64,000 bases of DNA, taken from positions 1 through 64,000 of the forward strand of contig BQJK01000002.1 in the NCBI GenBank assembly GCA_021604665.1, given 5' to 3'. The position numbers and the translations under genes were made by a program. The notes under the pieces were generated by a model that ran no database searches, was not told where the DNA came from, and saw only the letters and a program-made list of their open reading frames with translations. Each line of letters starts with the position of its first letter. Position 1 is the first letter of the stretch. This document shows, piece by piece, positions 6,396-15,532 of this stretch. The DNA is from Rhodomicrobium sp. GTDB taxonomy: Bacteria; Pseudomonadota; Alphaproteobacteria; Rhizobiales; HXMU1428-3.

Positions 6396-7589
6396 TTATT
6401 CTTTAACCAGGTCGGCGCATGTCGCATCATATGAATAGTCGGATATTGACCCGTCTTTAATTTTCTCAACGGCTTTATCAATTACATTCAGTGGCACGAG
6501 GAACCATTCTTTCGGGGATATAAAGTTTCCCATTCTATCTGCTATCTGAACATCCAATTGAGCGTGGCCAAAAATTCTGTGAAAGATTTTTTCCAGTTTA
6601 TGTCTGTTTATATTGAACAGTTGGTAGGTCGCGACAACTTCAACATCGGCCATTAAAAATGTTGGGTCGAGCTTGGCATTTGCAATGCGCTTTTGCACGG
6701 ATGTGCCGGTTACACCAATCTTATGGAGCACCATTCTATTTTTTGAAACAACCGGCAACTCAGACAGGCTGCGAAGCACATAGATTGTTCCGCTTTGTAA
6801 ATCATCATCTTCTCTCTCGCCAGCAAATAGCGGACCCGCCACAGAAGGGTCGGATATCATACGACTGGTTTCATCTTTATAAAGTGCTCTTTGAAGGGAG
6901 CGCAATAAGAGATCACTTTCCGTACCGTTAGAATAAATCACACGAAGCCGGGCGTCGTATTGACCGTTTGGCGCTTTAATAGGCTCGCCGACATCAGCCA
7001 CATAAGCCGTCTGCCCGCTTAATATAAAAAACTCACCTTTTTTAATATCTGTTTTTCGAAATCCCGCTTCTTTACGAATTGGGAGCGTCAAACGAACGGC
7101 CGACGCGAGATCCTTTTCAATTTTTTGAAACAGTGGTTTGAATTTATCAAAATCTTTACAAGGTTCCCGATTAGCGATCTCTTCAGCGGCGCGGATTTCA
7201 GCGGTGGATCTTACATGCCGTAATTCGGTTAGGTCACTCCCCGCTGTAATATCTTTTAGATCATCTGCCAAAGCATCAAGGTCAAGGCTTGAGACATCGT
7301 TTTGTGTCGCAGCTTCACTGGTAAGTAAGCCATCTTTATCAAATGGTGCAAGCAGGTCTTGATATTCATCTGAAGCTTTTAACCGATCCAGTCTGACGGC
7401 GTATAGGCGCTCAAAAATATCGCGGTCTGAGCCATGCTGCGGAATGTGGCCCTGCTCATTAAAAAATTTTTGAATTTCTTCAAATCCAGCTATTACTCTT
7501 TCCTCGACCGCCGACCGGGAAGAATTCTTTTCCTTTGGCGCAAAATCCGCAAGGTCTGAGGCTAGCTGATCGAGATCCTGTTTACTCAT
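6396..7589 (-). CDS. GIY-YIG nuclease family protein of the restriction operon
   Basis: The last gene of the four-gene operon encodes 397 residues. The N-terminal 250 residues are acidic and helical with no family I can name. The C-terminal part has the GIY-YIG nuclease pattern of the T5orf172 type: GTIYVLRS (267-274), KIGVTG (290-295), an Arg at about 301 and a helix KLEKIFHRIF with Glu at about 333. GIY-YIG enzymes cut DNA through a metal-bound Glu and the Arg and Tyr residues seen here. The start codon has a strong ribosome site (AGGAGGGG) and lies within the end of the helicase gene (8-base overlap), so translation is coupled. It may be a second nuclease or a regulator of the system. Confidence 0.82.
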   Translation of the reverse strand: MSKQDLDQLASDLADFAPKEKNSSRSAVEERVIAGFEEIQKFFNEQGHIPQHGSDRDIFERLYAVRLDRLKASDEYQDLLAPFDKDGLLTSEAATQNDVSSLDLDALADDLKDITAGSDLTELRHVRSTAEIRAAEEIANREPCKDFDKFKPLFQKIEKDLASAVRLTLPIRKEAGFRKTDIKKGEFFILSGQTAYVADVGEPIKAPNGQYDARLRVIYSNGTESDLLLRSLQRALYKDETSRMISDPSVAGPLFAGEREDDDLQSGTIYVLRSLSELPVVSKNRMVLHKIGVTGTSVQKRIANAKLDPTFLMADVEVVATYQLFNINRHKLEKIFHRIFGHAQLDVQIADRMGNFISPKEWFLVPLNVIDKAVEKIKDGSISDYSYDATCADLVKE

Positions 7590-9639
7590 AACGCCCCTCC
7601 TGTCGATACCTCATGAATGCAGCCGCACCTTCAGCCAACAACTTCTCCCAATTATCAGACGAATTCAGCGAAGGGCTTTGCCCTCGATCGTTCATAAAAT
7701 CTCTGGCTTTCCTGGCATATTCGATTGCTTCTTCAGGGCTGATCTTTGTTCGTTTAGCGGTTATAACTGCGGCGACCTGTTTTAAGCTGTCTTCGCTCAT
7801 TGTCTTGGCCAGAATGGCATAGGCTTCACTAAACGGATTGATCCGATCAATCAGGTCGATATCAAGCTCACGCACATCCATGGCAAATTTTCTAACGCCA
7901 TCAATAAAAGTCGTGTTACCACGAAGCTCTGGATCATCTTGCGTTAATGCCGCTTCCCTGGCTTGCTGGGTAAAGTTTAATGCAGCGATAGCATGCTGGC
8001 GCACGGCTTCCTGATCTTCCAAATCAAGCTCGGTATATTTATCGCGGACAATCTTTCCCATCACCAGCTGTGTCAATTCTTCTGGCACAAGTGTTTCATC
8101 AAATAAACCACGCTCTATGGCTGATTTGTCTTGCACGAAGGATGCTATCACTTCATTCAAGTCCTCTCGGCAAATGCGTTTCGCCTCAGGGCTTTTCGGC
8201 TCGACAAGCCCTTTTATTTCAATTTGTATCTGCCCGGAACTGTCATTAAAGCCGACATTACATTTATCCGGGTCATAGCCACCTTCACCATAATCAAAGC
8301 CTTCAACAGGCGCGTTGTTGGTGTTCTTTGCCACAAAATCAAACCGCGGGGCGAGCACCTGTTCCATGAGCAAGCTCGCAGCAATCGCTTTCAATGTATC
8401 ATTCACCGCTTCCGTCACGGCTTCTTCACTGGCATCTGGCTCAGCTATCAGATTGGTAAAGCGCGCTCGCGTCTTACCTTCGGCGTCTCGTGTTGCGCGG
8501 CCGATAATCTGGACGACCTCTGTAAGGCTTGAGCGATAGCCAACCGTTAAGGCGTGTTCGCACCAGATCCAGTCAAACCCCTCCTTGGCCATCCCCAAAG
8601 CAATAATGATATCCACATGATCTCGGTTATTTTTTTGCTCAGGGTCTTTCAAAGCCATAGTAACTCTATCACGCCTTGAAGGTTCGTCAGTGACGAGGTC
8701 AGCAATTTTTAGTAGCTTTCCTTCCGGTGTTTTAACCAGCTGGAACCCCGTGTCTGGATCATATCCCTCCCACGTGCCAAGAGCATCAATAATATTCTCA
8801 ACCTCTTTTATTTTATCCTTGGTGCTTTCACGGGAATTGACTGAAGGGATATGAATGATTGTTTTTTCGCTCGGGTCGAGCACATTTAACAGATCATCTG
8901 CATAACTTCCTGAATAGAAGAAATAACCGATATCGAGCAATTTGAGATATTTATAACCATTGAGTTGCTCATAATAGGTATAGGTGACCGTATCAAATTT
9001 TGCTTCATCCTCGGGCATCAAAACGGCTTCAGCATCACCGCGAAAATAAGAGCCGGTCATCGCAACAATATGCACCTTGTCACGGTTAATTAACTCACCC
9101 AGTTGCGCGCCGAGTTTATTATCTGGATTGGCAGAGACATGATGAAATTCATCAATGGCGATAAGGCAGTCATCAAATATTTCCACGCCAAACCGCTCCA
9201 CTGCAAAGCGGAAGGTCGCATGGGTACAGACCAGCACACGGTCATCACTCTCTAGAAATGACTGAACAGAATTGACTTTGCCGCCATCTTCCCCAGGCGC
9301 ATTACAAAGATTCCATTTTGGCACCACCTGCCAGTCAGCCCAGAAGCCGAATTGTGAAAGCGGCTCATCGTTAAAGCTCGCGCCTATGGACTTTTCCGGC
9401 ACGGCGATGATGGCCTTTTTAACCCCCTGGTTATGAAGCTTATCAAGAGCAATAAACATCAATGCCCTACTCTTGCCAGAAGCCGGCGGTGACTTGATCA
9501 GAAGATACTGCTCCCCCCGCCGCTCATAGGCCCGCTCCTGCATCACCCGCATCCCGAGCTCATTAGCGCTGGTTGAACTGCCATTATGTGAACAAGTGAC
9601 AGAAACAGAGGGTATGGATTTTTTCACCCTTTTATTCAT
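7582..9639 (-). CDS. SF2 DEAD/DEAH-type helicase of the restriction operon
   Basis: This 685-residue ATPase has the superfamily 2 motifs in order: Walker A SPPASGKSRA (about 50-59), Walker B DEFHH (163-167), motif III MTGS (194-197), motif V ALGMAKEGFDW (about 347-357) and motif VI QIIGRATRD (377-385). About 300 C-terminal residues have no family I can name. The layout resembles the translocase subunits of restriction systems, which use ATP to move along DNA. The gene follows the Mrr-like gene by 28 bases and overlaps the GIY-YIG gene. It probably couples site or modification recognition to cleavage; that is inference from context. Confidence 0.88.
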   Translation of the reverse strand: MNKRVKKSIPSVSVTCSHNGSSTSANELGMRVMQERAYERRGEQYLLIKSPPASGKSRALMFIALDKLHNQGVKKAIIAVPEKSIGASFNDEPLSQFGFWADWQVVPKWNLCNAPGEDGGKVNSVQSFLESDDRVLVCTHATFRFAVERFGVEIFDDCLIAIDEFHHVSANPDNKLGAQLGELINRDKVHIVAMTGSYFRGDAEAVLMPEDEAKFDTVTYTYYEQLNGYKYLKLLDIGYFFYSGSYADDLLNVLDPSEKTIIHIPSVNSRESTKDKIKEVENIIDALGTWEGYDPDTGFQLVKTPEGKLLKIADLVTDEPSRRDRVTMALKDPEQKNNRDHVDIIIALGMAKEGFDWIWCEHALTVGYRSSLTEVVQIIGRATRDAEGKTRARFTNLIAEPDASEEAVTEAVNDTLKAIAASLLMEQVLAPRFDFVAKNTNNAPVEGFDYGEGGYDPDKCNVGFNDSSGQIQIEIKGLVEPKSPEAKRICREDLNEVIASFVQDKSAIERGLFDETLVPEELTQLVMGKIVRDKYTELDLEDQEAVRQHAIAALNFTQQAREAALTQDDPELRGNTTFIDGVRKFAMDVRELDIDLIDRINPFSEAYAILAKTMSEDSLKQVAAVITAKRTKISPEEAIEYARKARDFMNDRGQSPSLNSSDNWEKLLAEGAAAFMRYRQEGRYE

Positions 9640-9667
9640 TACCCATTTTCTCCCGCATTATTATTCT

Positions 9668-10597
9668 TTAAATTTCCCGAAACCAGTCAGCATCAATTAT
9701 CACCTGCTCGACTTGTCTGGTTTTAACACCAAGATCATATTGTTTTAAAAGCTGACAAAGGCGGTCACCATCAATCAGGTCAATGGCGATGGCGCCATCC
9801 CGTGTCGCTTCTTCCATTGCTTGTTTGGTAAAACTGCTTGTGGTGATAAAAAGCCCTTTATCTGCTCGGCCCTGCAGCGCGCCGCGAAAATCTCTAATGT
9901 CTTTTGAGCCGACACTGTTTGCCCATCGTTTGCATTGAAAATAGACCTGGAAAGAAACGAGATTGACCCGAAGGATACCAACTCCATCAATTCCACCATC
10001 TCCTGTTTTGCCGCGCACTTCTACTTTTACGAAGCCTGCCTCCCGCAACAGCCTTTGTGCAAGACGCTCGAATCCATCCGGTTCTATTTTTAGCAGCACA
10101 TTTAAAAGTACGTCGTTCCATTCAGGCTCAATCGGTGAGGTATCTTCAATCAAAGCTTCATCTGTCGCGTTATTCCGAAGATCGTTTTTTTCTTCTAACC
10201 GCTTCAACCGAGCGCGCTCGCGCTCCTCCGCATTCACCTGTTCATAGATGGCAATGGTTTGGGAAACTTCAGTAATCTCTTCGCCCGCTGGTGTCAGCGC
10301 CCATACAGATCGAGCTGAATTTTCCAGTGCATCGCCGCGCTTTAAATAGGTTCGTGCCCAGGAAAGATAGTAGTCGAGCCGCCGATCGCGATTGTTTGGC
10401 AAAAGATAGGATTGCTCTTCCTCGGTGACCCCTTCTCGCTCAATCACACGATTGACAATCTCCTGATTAGTACCGGAGCCTCCTAAGTCTTTAAGAGCTT
10501 CGATCGTGAAAAGCATAAGTGCAGCAAGATCAGGCAATCCTTCCGGTTGGAGTATGAACCGACGATCATCATTTGGGGTTACGGTTTGATCCATCAT
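9668..10597 (-). CDS. Mrr-type restriction endonuclease
   Basis: This 309-residue protein has an N-terminal winged-helix region of the Mrr_N type (about 18-110, LPDLAALMLFTIEALKDLGG...VWALTPAGEE), a charged helical linker (about 118-150) and a C-terminal Mrr catalytic domain (about 165-295). The nuclease core is GDGGIDG (Asp at 200 and 204) followed by QVYFQCKRW, giving the D...QxK form of the PD-(D/E)XK site found in Mrr and related enzymes. Its start overlaps the methyltransferase stop by four bases (ATGA). Mrr itself cuts methylated DNA; here the enzyme may instead be the cutting subunit of the operon. Confidence 0.9.
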   Translation of the reverse strand: MMDQTVTPNDDRRFILQPEGLPDLAALMLFTIEALKDLGGSGTNQEIVNRVIEREGVTEEEQSYLLPNNRDRRLDYYLSWARTYLKRGDALENSARSVWALTPAGEEITEVSQTIAIYEQVNAEERERARLKRLEEKNDLRNNATDEALIEDTSPIEPEWNDVLLNVLLKIEPDGFERLAQRLLREAGFVKVEVRGKTGDGGIDGVGILRVNLVSFQVYFQCKRWANSVGSKDIRDFRGALQGRADKGLFITTSSFTKQAMEEATRDGAIAIDLIDGDRLCQLLKQYDLGVKTRQVEQVIIDADWFREI

Positions 10598-13350
10598 GCT
10601 GTCGCCTTGCCAGTTTCACTGGTCATCTTCGTATAAAGCTCAAACAATTTTTCCAGCCGCTCCGTGTCGTTCTTGAACCGGCGGCCAATATAAATGCGCT
10701 CAAGCGTTTCATCGTTGCGCTCATGGGCTCGGCGAAGATTCTCGGGCATTTTTTCAGGATCATAGAGATCGGCAATGGTGGCGGGGAAATGGACTTCTCG
10801 GGCCAGGAGAATGTCCTCGGCGCAGCGGGTCAGATCAGTTTTGTTTTTCTCAGTAAGTTTTGGGACGGGGAAGGTGTTCCAGCCAAGGGTGTTGGAGTAA
10901 GAAAAATCAGTACGCAAGCGAACGCAAACTGTTCCTATCCAAACCCAATGCAGGCGGGATGCGATGAGCGCCATATTCCACAGGGGGGCGTCATAGAGGG
11001 CGAAGTTACGGTCACTGATTACATGTGAAGCAGGGAGTAGACCGACAGGTAAATAGTCCCGCCCCTCCGAACTAACTCTCGGGGTCACAAGTAGGTGTTT
11101 CCGCGCTTCATTCATTTCACGAAATTGATGGGGCGTCTGCGCCATACGCTGTGCTCCCTTGTCCCGGCTCCCGAGCCGGGTTGCCCTGACCGCATCAATA
11201 CGTTGGCATATGGCATCCGATCTCAGCGCATCTTCAAGGTCTTCGTCTCGAATCCAAAGGCAATACCTCTGCTTACCATTTATGAACTCGTCAGAACCCT
11301 GAATCCTTCGAACGTACTTACGTAAAAATGGAGAGTTTGAACATATCTTCTCGGCTTCTTTGGTTGAAAGATATAGGTGGCCACCGTCATTTCCTGTATT
11401 TCCCCGAACCATCTCATTATAACCATTGAGATTCTTACGCTCCTGCTCAACAATAATGTCTGGTCCTGCAACCAAATAAGTATTTATATTTGAAACACAC
11501 CTATCCAGTGTCTTTCCGTCATCTGTAATAGAAAATAATCTTCGGTCAGTGCCCGCGAAGTTCGAAATTCCAACAATCACTACTGTCACACCCGCATTGT
11601 GGCTGGCTAAATTCGCCCACTTGAAGCTTGTGTGTGCAAAAGAAATTTCATGACCCGTCGCAAAAATCAGCGGCCACAAAATCGGCACTTGCTGGCCTTG
11701 GCAGATCGAATTCGTGGACACAAACGCCGCTGAACTTTTTGTTTGCGTGCCATAATCCGCTGCTTTCATGAACCAACCAGCCACATAATCCAGTGATTTC
11801 CAATTCTTCACCCGGTCGTTAAAAATCGCACCAAGATCACCCTTCTGCGATTTACTTTGCCAGGTCGAGCCTAAATAAGGCGGATTCCCGCAGATATAGG
11901 TCTCCCCCCCCTCATTCTCAAAATCGATCTCCGGCTGCTCCAAATCCGTCCCAAACAGATCATCAGCCCGGTGCTTCACACCGGTACCATGCACATCCAT
12001 CAGGCTCAGCCAATCCAGCCGCAAGGCATTGCCGCAGGTGATCCAGTTTTTTGCATCCAACGGTAACAGCTCCGCCAATGCCTCCTTTTGTCCCCGGTAC
12101 CGTACATCACATTGATATTCAGCAATGATCAGCGCCAACCGCGCAATCTCTGCCGGAAAATCCCTGAGCTCAATGCCTCTGAAATTCGTTAGCGGAATTT
12201 CCGTTCGCCTGTCTGCTTCACCGCGCCGTTTGTTAATCTCCGCCTCAATCGCCCGCATTTCCTTATAGGCAATCACCAGAAAATTCCCCGAGCCACAAGC
12301 CGGGTCAAACACGCGGATCTTCGCCATCCGGTTCCGCAGGTTCAACAGCTTGCGGCCATTGTCGCCCGCAGCCTCAAGCTGCGCCTTCAGGTCATCAAGG
12401 AATAAGGGGTTCAGCACTTTCAGGATATTCGGCACGCTGGTGTAATGCATGCCCAATGCGCCGCGCTCATCATCATCCGCCACAGCCTGGATCATCGAGC
12501 CAAAGATATCCGGGTTTATCTGCGTCCAATCCAGATTACCCACATGGATCAGCAACGAGCGCGCATGTTTAGAAAATCGCGGCACATCGAGCGCGCCTGA
12601 AAACAAACCGCCATTGACGTAAGGAAACACATTCGCCCAAGGCGCTATGCTAGCTTCAGCGCGGGCATCGGTTTTGACATTCATTGCCCTGAAAATTTCG
12701 GAGATGATCTTATGTGTATTAGAGGAATCACGCTCGCTCATCTGCTCAACCGTGCCAGTGAACAAATCTTTTTTGGAAAAAATATCCGTATCTTCCGCGA
12801 AAAAGCAAAAGATCAGCCGCGCCATGAAATGGTTCATTGCTGGCCGCCGCTCAGCAGTACCCCACTCAGGATTTTCTTTTAAAAGTTCGATGTAAAGCTT
12901 GTTGAGTTTACTGGTTGCGCGAATATCAAACGAATTCTCGCGAATAGCCTTAACCGTGGTGATTCCGGCCAGTGACAGAAAGAAACCAAAATGTTGGGCA
13001 AAAGAGGCGAAGTCACAAACAACCACTTCGCCAGTTGTAAGCTCTTCTGCCTCGAAGGTTAAGCCATCAGTTGCAAGGACAAATTTGACCTTGGCTTTCG
13101 TGGTCGCGGAGCTTTCCTTTAACGCTATAAGTGTTTCCGTAACTTTGCCGTGATCACAAACTTTAATATGAATATTGTTGGTCTGTAGGACACCGCCTAA
13201 GTCTGACTTGTTCGATGATCCGCTCTTCAGGCGTTTTATTGTTGTCTCTTTATTACCGAAAGCCTCCAAAAACGCATAGGGAAATGTCTCAGCATCAAAT
13301 GGCTGCTTAGCTAGCTCTTCTATTGCTTCACAAATTTCAACTGAGTTCAC
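10594..13350 (-). CDS. MmeI/YeeA-like DNA adenine methyltransferase
   Basis: This 918-residue first gene of the operon has the layout of MmeI/YeeA-type enzymes. There is an N-terminal region (1-150), a helical spacer with LIFCFFAEDTDIF (about 179-191), then motif X-like GALGMHYTS (298-305), the AdoMet motif FDPACGSGNF (348-357) and the catalytic motif NPPY (489-492) of amino-methyltransferases. A target-recognition region (about 600-830) follows. MmeI relatives carry a nuclease in the N-terminus; I see no clear D...ExK there, so cleavage is probably done by the partner genes. The start is a GTG with GAGATG upstream. Fully sized and apparently intact. Confidence 0.88.
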   Translation of the reverse strand: MNSVEICEAIEELAKQPFDAETFPYAFLEAFGNKETTIKRLKSGSSNKSDLGGVLQTNNIHIKVCDHGKVTETLIALKESSATTKAKVKFVLATDGLTFEAEELTTGEVVVCDFASFAQHFGFFLSLAGITTVKAIRENSFDIRATSKLNKLYIELLKENPEWGTAERRPAMNHFMARLIFCFFAEDTDIFSKKDLFTGTVEQMSERDSSNTHKIISEIFRAMNVKTDARAEASIAPWANVFPYVNGGLFSGALDVPRFSKHARSLLIHVGNLDWTQINPDIFGSMIQAVADDDERGALGMHYTSVPNILKVLNPLFLDDLKAQLEAAGDNGRKLLNLRNRMAKIRVFDPACGSGNFLVIAYKEMRAIEAEINKRRGEADRRTEIPLTNFRGIELRDFPAEIARLALIIAEYQCDVRYRGQKEALAELLPLDAKNWITCGNALRLDWLSLMDVHGTGVKHRADDLFGTDLEQPEIDFENEGGETYICGNPPYLGSTWQSKSQKGDLGAIFNDRVKNWKSLDYVAGWFMKAADYGTQTKSSAAFVSTNSICQGQQVPILWPLIFATGHEISFAHTSFKWANLASHNAGVTVVIVGISNFAGTDRRLFSITDDGKTLDRCVSNINTYLVAGPDIIVEQERKNLNGYNEMVRGNTGNDGGHLYLSTKEAEKICSNSPFLRKYVRRIQGSDEFINGKQRYCLWIRDEDLEDALRSDAICQRIDAVRATRLGSRDKGAQRMAQTPHQFREMNEARKHLLVTPRVSSEGRDYLPVGLLPASHVISDRNFALYDAPLWNMALIASRLHWVWIGTVCVRLRTDFSYSNTLGWNTFPVPKLTEKNKTDLTRCAEDILLAREVHFPATIADLYDPEKMPENLRRAHERNDETLERIYIGRRFKNDTERLEKLFELYTKMTSETGKATA

Positions 13351-13577
13351 TTATATCATCTCATTTATAGGTTTTTGCATTGGGGAGTATTAATACCCTT
13401 TCTAAGAGCACTTTTATTTCACTGATACTTTTGTGAAAACAAAGAAAAGACCTACCCCGAAATCTTATCTGCTTTAAGTCTATCGAAATCAGTATTCTTT
13501 GTGTAAATAATTTTGATAAAGTTCACAATGCTATCCTGAAAATTGCCCAAATTATCAGCTGTTCTGATGGTGAAATA

Positions 13578-13656
13578 GTGAGAGCTTTGGGAGCATGCTC
13601 ACCCATGCTCTGTTGGGGGTGACTTAGCTTTTGCCAATTCTGGTGAGGGAGCTATT
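13578..13656. repeat. 79-bp flanking direct repeat, copy B
   Basis: This direct counterpart of 6237-6315 lies about 230 bp upstream of the methyltransferase start. The palindrome GAGCATG/CATGCTC is at 13591-13610, and the shared right end is TCTGGTGAGGGAGC. Together the two copies bracket the whole four-gene operon. Confidence 0.8.
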
Positions 13657-13702
13657 TCATATTGTGACACTGTTGCAAATGCCCAACGCCCGCTAGGCGT
13701 TT

Positions 13703-13743
13703 GCGCCGTCACTACTTGCAAACTTCGCAGGTAGTGACGGCGC
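13703..13743. repeat. Perfect 13-bp inverted repeat
   Basis: GCGCCGTCACTAC (13703-13715) pairs exactly with 13731-13743 around a 15-base loop, which itself holds TGC/GCA pairs. A smaller hairpin, ACGCC/GGCGT, precedes it. No T-run follows, so protein binding or recombination is more likely than termination. Confidence 0.8.
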
Positions 13744-14142
13744 CCCTGATTGGCGCCCTTCCAAATTCATTTTCATAATTTCCAATTCCATCCTGAGCGC
13801 CAAGTCAGGGACGCGTTGCAATCCCGTTAATACCGCCCCACATAAATGAGTGACGGGTGAGTGATGTCTAGACACTCACCGCGTCAACCGCTGTTGCATG
13901 AGCAACACGGGACAGAGGACAGTCGGCAGACTTATAAACTGCGGACTACCGCCACGCATGAGCAAAAGCAAACAGCGTGCGGAGCCGAAAAGGCGAACAA
14001 GATGAGAGAGGTTATAACCAGAGCTGAATACAAGGCGGCTCATGGTAGCCGTGCTTGCAGTCCTTTACGCATTTTGGTGCGGGCTGATGCTTCTATAGGG
14101 AGTACGGTCGGACGATAAAACTAAACAGGAGCTGTAAAAGCT

Positions 14143-15003
14143 ATGAGTGCGTTAAGTGATGGCCTTGCCAAGATGTGCAAGGCCAATAGAGACGGGAGCC
14201 ATGCAACCCAAAACAATCGGTTGCGCTCCCTTCTTAAGATTGCCAAAGACCTTGAAAAAGAGTGCGGCTATAAGCTGCCATCACCGCGGTCATTAAAACC
14301 CAAGCATCCAGCAGATTTAGTGAAGCTTTATATGCGCCATGGTGTGAGCGACCGCACAATTGCCAACCGCCTGGCTCATATCAGATGGTGGGCTAATAAA
14401 GTGAACAAGGAAAAAATGTTGCCGATAAAAAATGCCAGTTATGGCATTGGTGGTAGCACGCCAAAAACCGACCGCGCCAAACCGCTCAACTATGACAAGG
14501 TAAGCAAAGTGAGCTGCCAATTGGTCCAGGCCTCGTTGCAATTACAAGCGGCCTTTGGCCTGCGCCGTGAAGAAGCGATTAAGTTCCATCCCTCGTGTGC
14601 GGACAAGGGGGGAGCCATCCAATTGAAAGGTTCATGGTGCAAAGGTGGCCGTGAACGAGAAATCCCAATTACGCACCCCAAACAGCGCAAGATATTAGAC
14701 CAAATTCATAAGCTGGTTGGTGAGGGTCATTTAATCCCAAAAGGAAAAAATTACATAGAGCAGTTGAAAACCTATGAGCATCAAACCATAAAAGCAGGGC
14801 TGCGAAATAACCACGGGCTGCGGCATCAGTGGGCTCAATGGCGTTATAGACAGCTCACAGGCTGGAAGTGTCCGAATGACGGGGGCCAACCTTATGAAGC
14901 GTTAAACACCAAGCAAAAGCGGAAAGACCGCCAAGCGAGAATACGCATTTCTCGTGAGATGGGTCATGACAGAATAGCGATAACAAGGACATATTTAGGG
15001 TGA
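14143..15003 (+). CDS. int: Tyrosine recombinase (integrase) of the element
   Basis: This 286-residue protein belongs to the phage-integrase-like family with Int_SAM_2 and Integrase_1 domains. The N-terminal SAM-like core-binding region spans about 1-110. The catalytic domain shows the first Arg in FGLRREEAIKF (Arg141/142), a Lys in the GSWCKGGRERE region, HGLRH (224-228), GHD (274-276) and the Tyr nucleophile in RTYLG (Tyr284), two residues before the end. A ribosome site AGGAG precedes the ATG. It overlaps the next gene by four bases. It probably recombines the element with the tRNA-Arg end at 20363; the 6-kb distance to that site is unusual but not prohibitive. Confidence 0.88.
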   Translation: MSALSDGLAKMCKANRDGSHATQNNRLRSLLKIAKDLEKECGYKLPSPRSLKPKHPADLVKLYMRHGVSDRTIANRLAHIRWWANKVNKEKMLPIKNASYGIGGSTPKTDRAKPLNYDKVSKVSCQLVQASLQLQAAFGLRREEAIKFHPSCADKGGAIQLKGSWCKGGREREIPITHPKQRKILDQIHKLVGEGHLIPKGKNYIEQLKTYEHQTIKAGLRNNHGLRHQWAQWRYRQLTGWKCPNDGGQPYEALNTKQKRKDRQARIRISREMGHDRIAITRTYLG

Positions 15004-15512
15004 GTAAATTACCGCATCCGCGTGAAGATTTGATAGAAGCGACGAGAAACGCTCGGCAGCGCCATGCACGTCAGCTTTATAAAATTGAGACGGTGCAGGA
15101 GAACATTCAAGCGGCGGCTGGTAAAGGTGCAGGCCATTTGCACATAGCACAAAAAATCCCTTACACCCTTCAAGAGACCCATGCAGCGAAAGAACTTCTA
15201 GCCTGGGCAAAGGAAAATAATTACTCCATTCACTGGACACCAAAATTCAAAAAACTGAACACTGGCGTTTATCAGCATTACCGCGAGCTGGTGATTTGGT
15301 GGATGGATTATGACATGAGCCTGACGGCACAAGAGGCAAGTGAGCTACAAGAGTTGCTTCAACTGCATATGCTGCAAAACCAAGTGGCTGCGATACCCAA
15401 AGCTGATGGCGCAAAAATCCAAAGATATAATGCTGGCCCGAAAAGCGCCGACGAACTCAGCCCCAGGCATGAGCAAAAAAATATTTTTGAGCCATCGCTT
15501 GAAATCGGATAA
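15000..15512 (+). CDS. Hypothetical protein coupled to the integrase
   Basis: The GTG start at 15000 lies inside the integrase stop (GTGA overlap), so this 170-residue protein is almost certainly translated with it. It looks helical, rich in Gln, His and Leu (TAQEASELQELLQLHMLQNQ), with a basic N-terminus, and has no motif I can name. Being coupled to the integrase, it might help excision or binding of the attachment site, but nothing in the sequence proves this. Confidence 0.6.
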   Translation: MSKLPHPREDLIEATRNARQRHARQLYKIETVQENIQAAAGKGAGHLHIAQKIPYTLQETHAAKELLAWAKENNYSIHWTPKFKKLNTGVYQHYRELVIWWMDYDMSLTAQEASELQELLQLHMLQNQVAAIPKADGAKIQRYNAGPKSADELSPRHEQKNIFEPSLEIG

Positions 15513-15532
15513 TTCCGCCCAATAACACCCCC

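Larger units (their letters stand above)
13351..14142. other. Gene-free stretch rich in palindromes
   Basis: This 792-bp stretch separates the divergent restriction operon and integrase gene. It holds the operon's promoter region, copy B of the 79-bp repeat, a 13-bp-stem hairpin at 13703-13743 and a palindrome GGTGAGTG/CACTCACC at about 13856-13881. An 85-codon plus-strand frame (13861-14118) crosses it but has no recognisable content. Regulatory or recombination sites are likely; none can be assigned. Confidence 0.55.

Noticed and set aside
13681-13760. Integron attC-like site
   Set aside because: A GCCCAAC sequence resembles one core box, but no matching GTTRRRY box is at the other end.
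13861-14118. Open frame of 85 codons on the plus strand before the integrase
   Set aside because: It spans palindromes, has no ribosome site and does not read like a protein.
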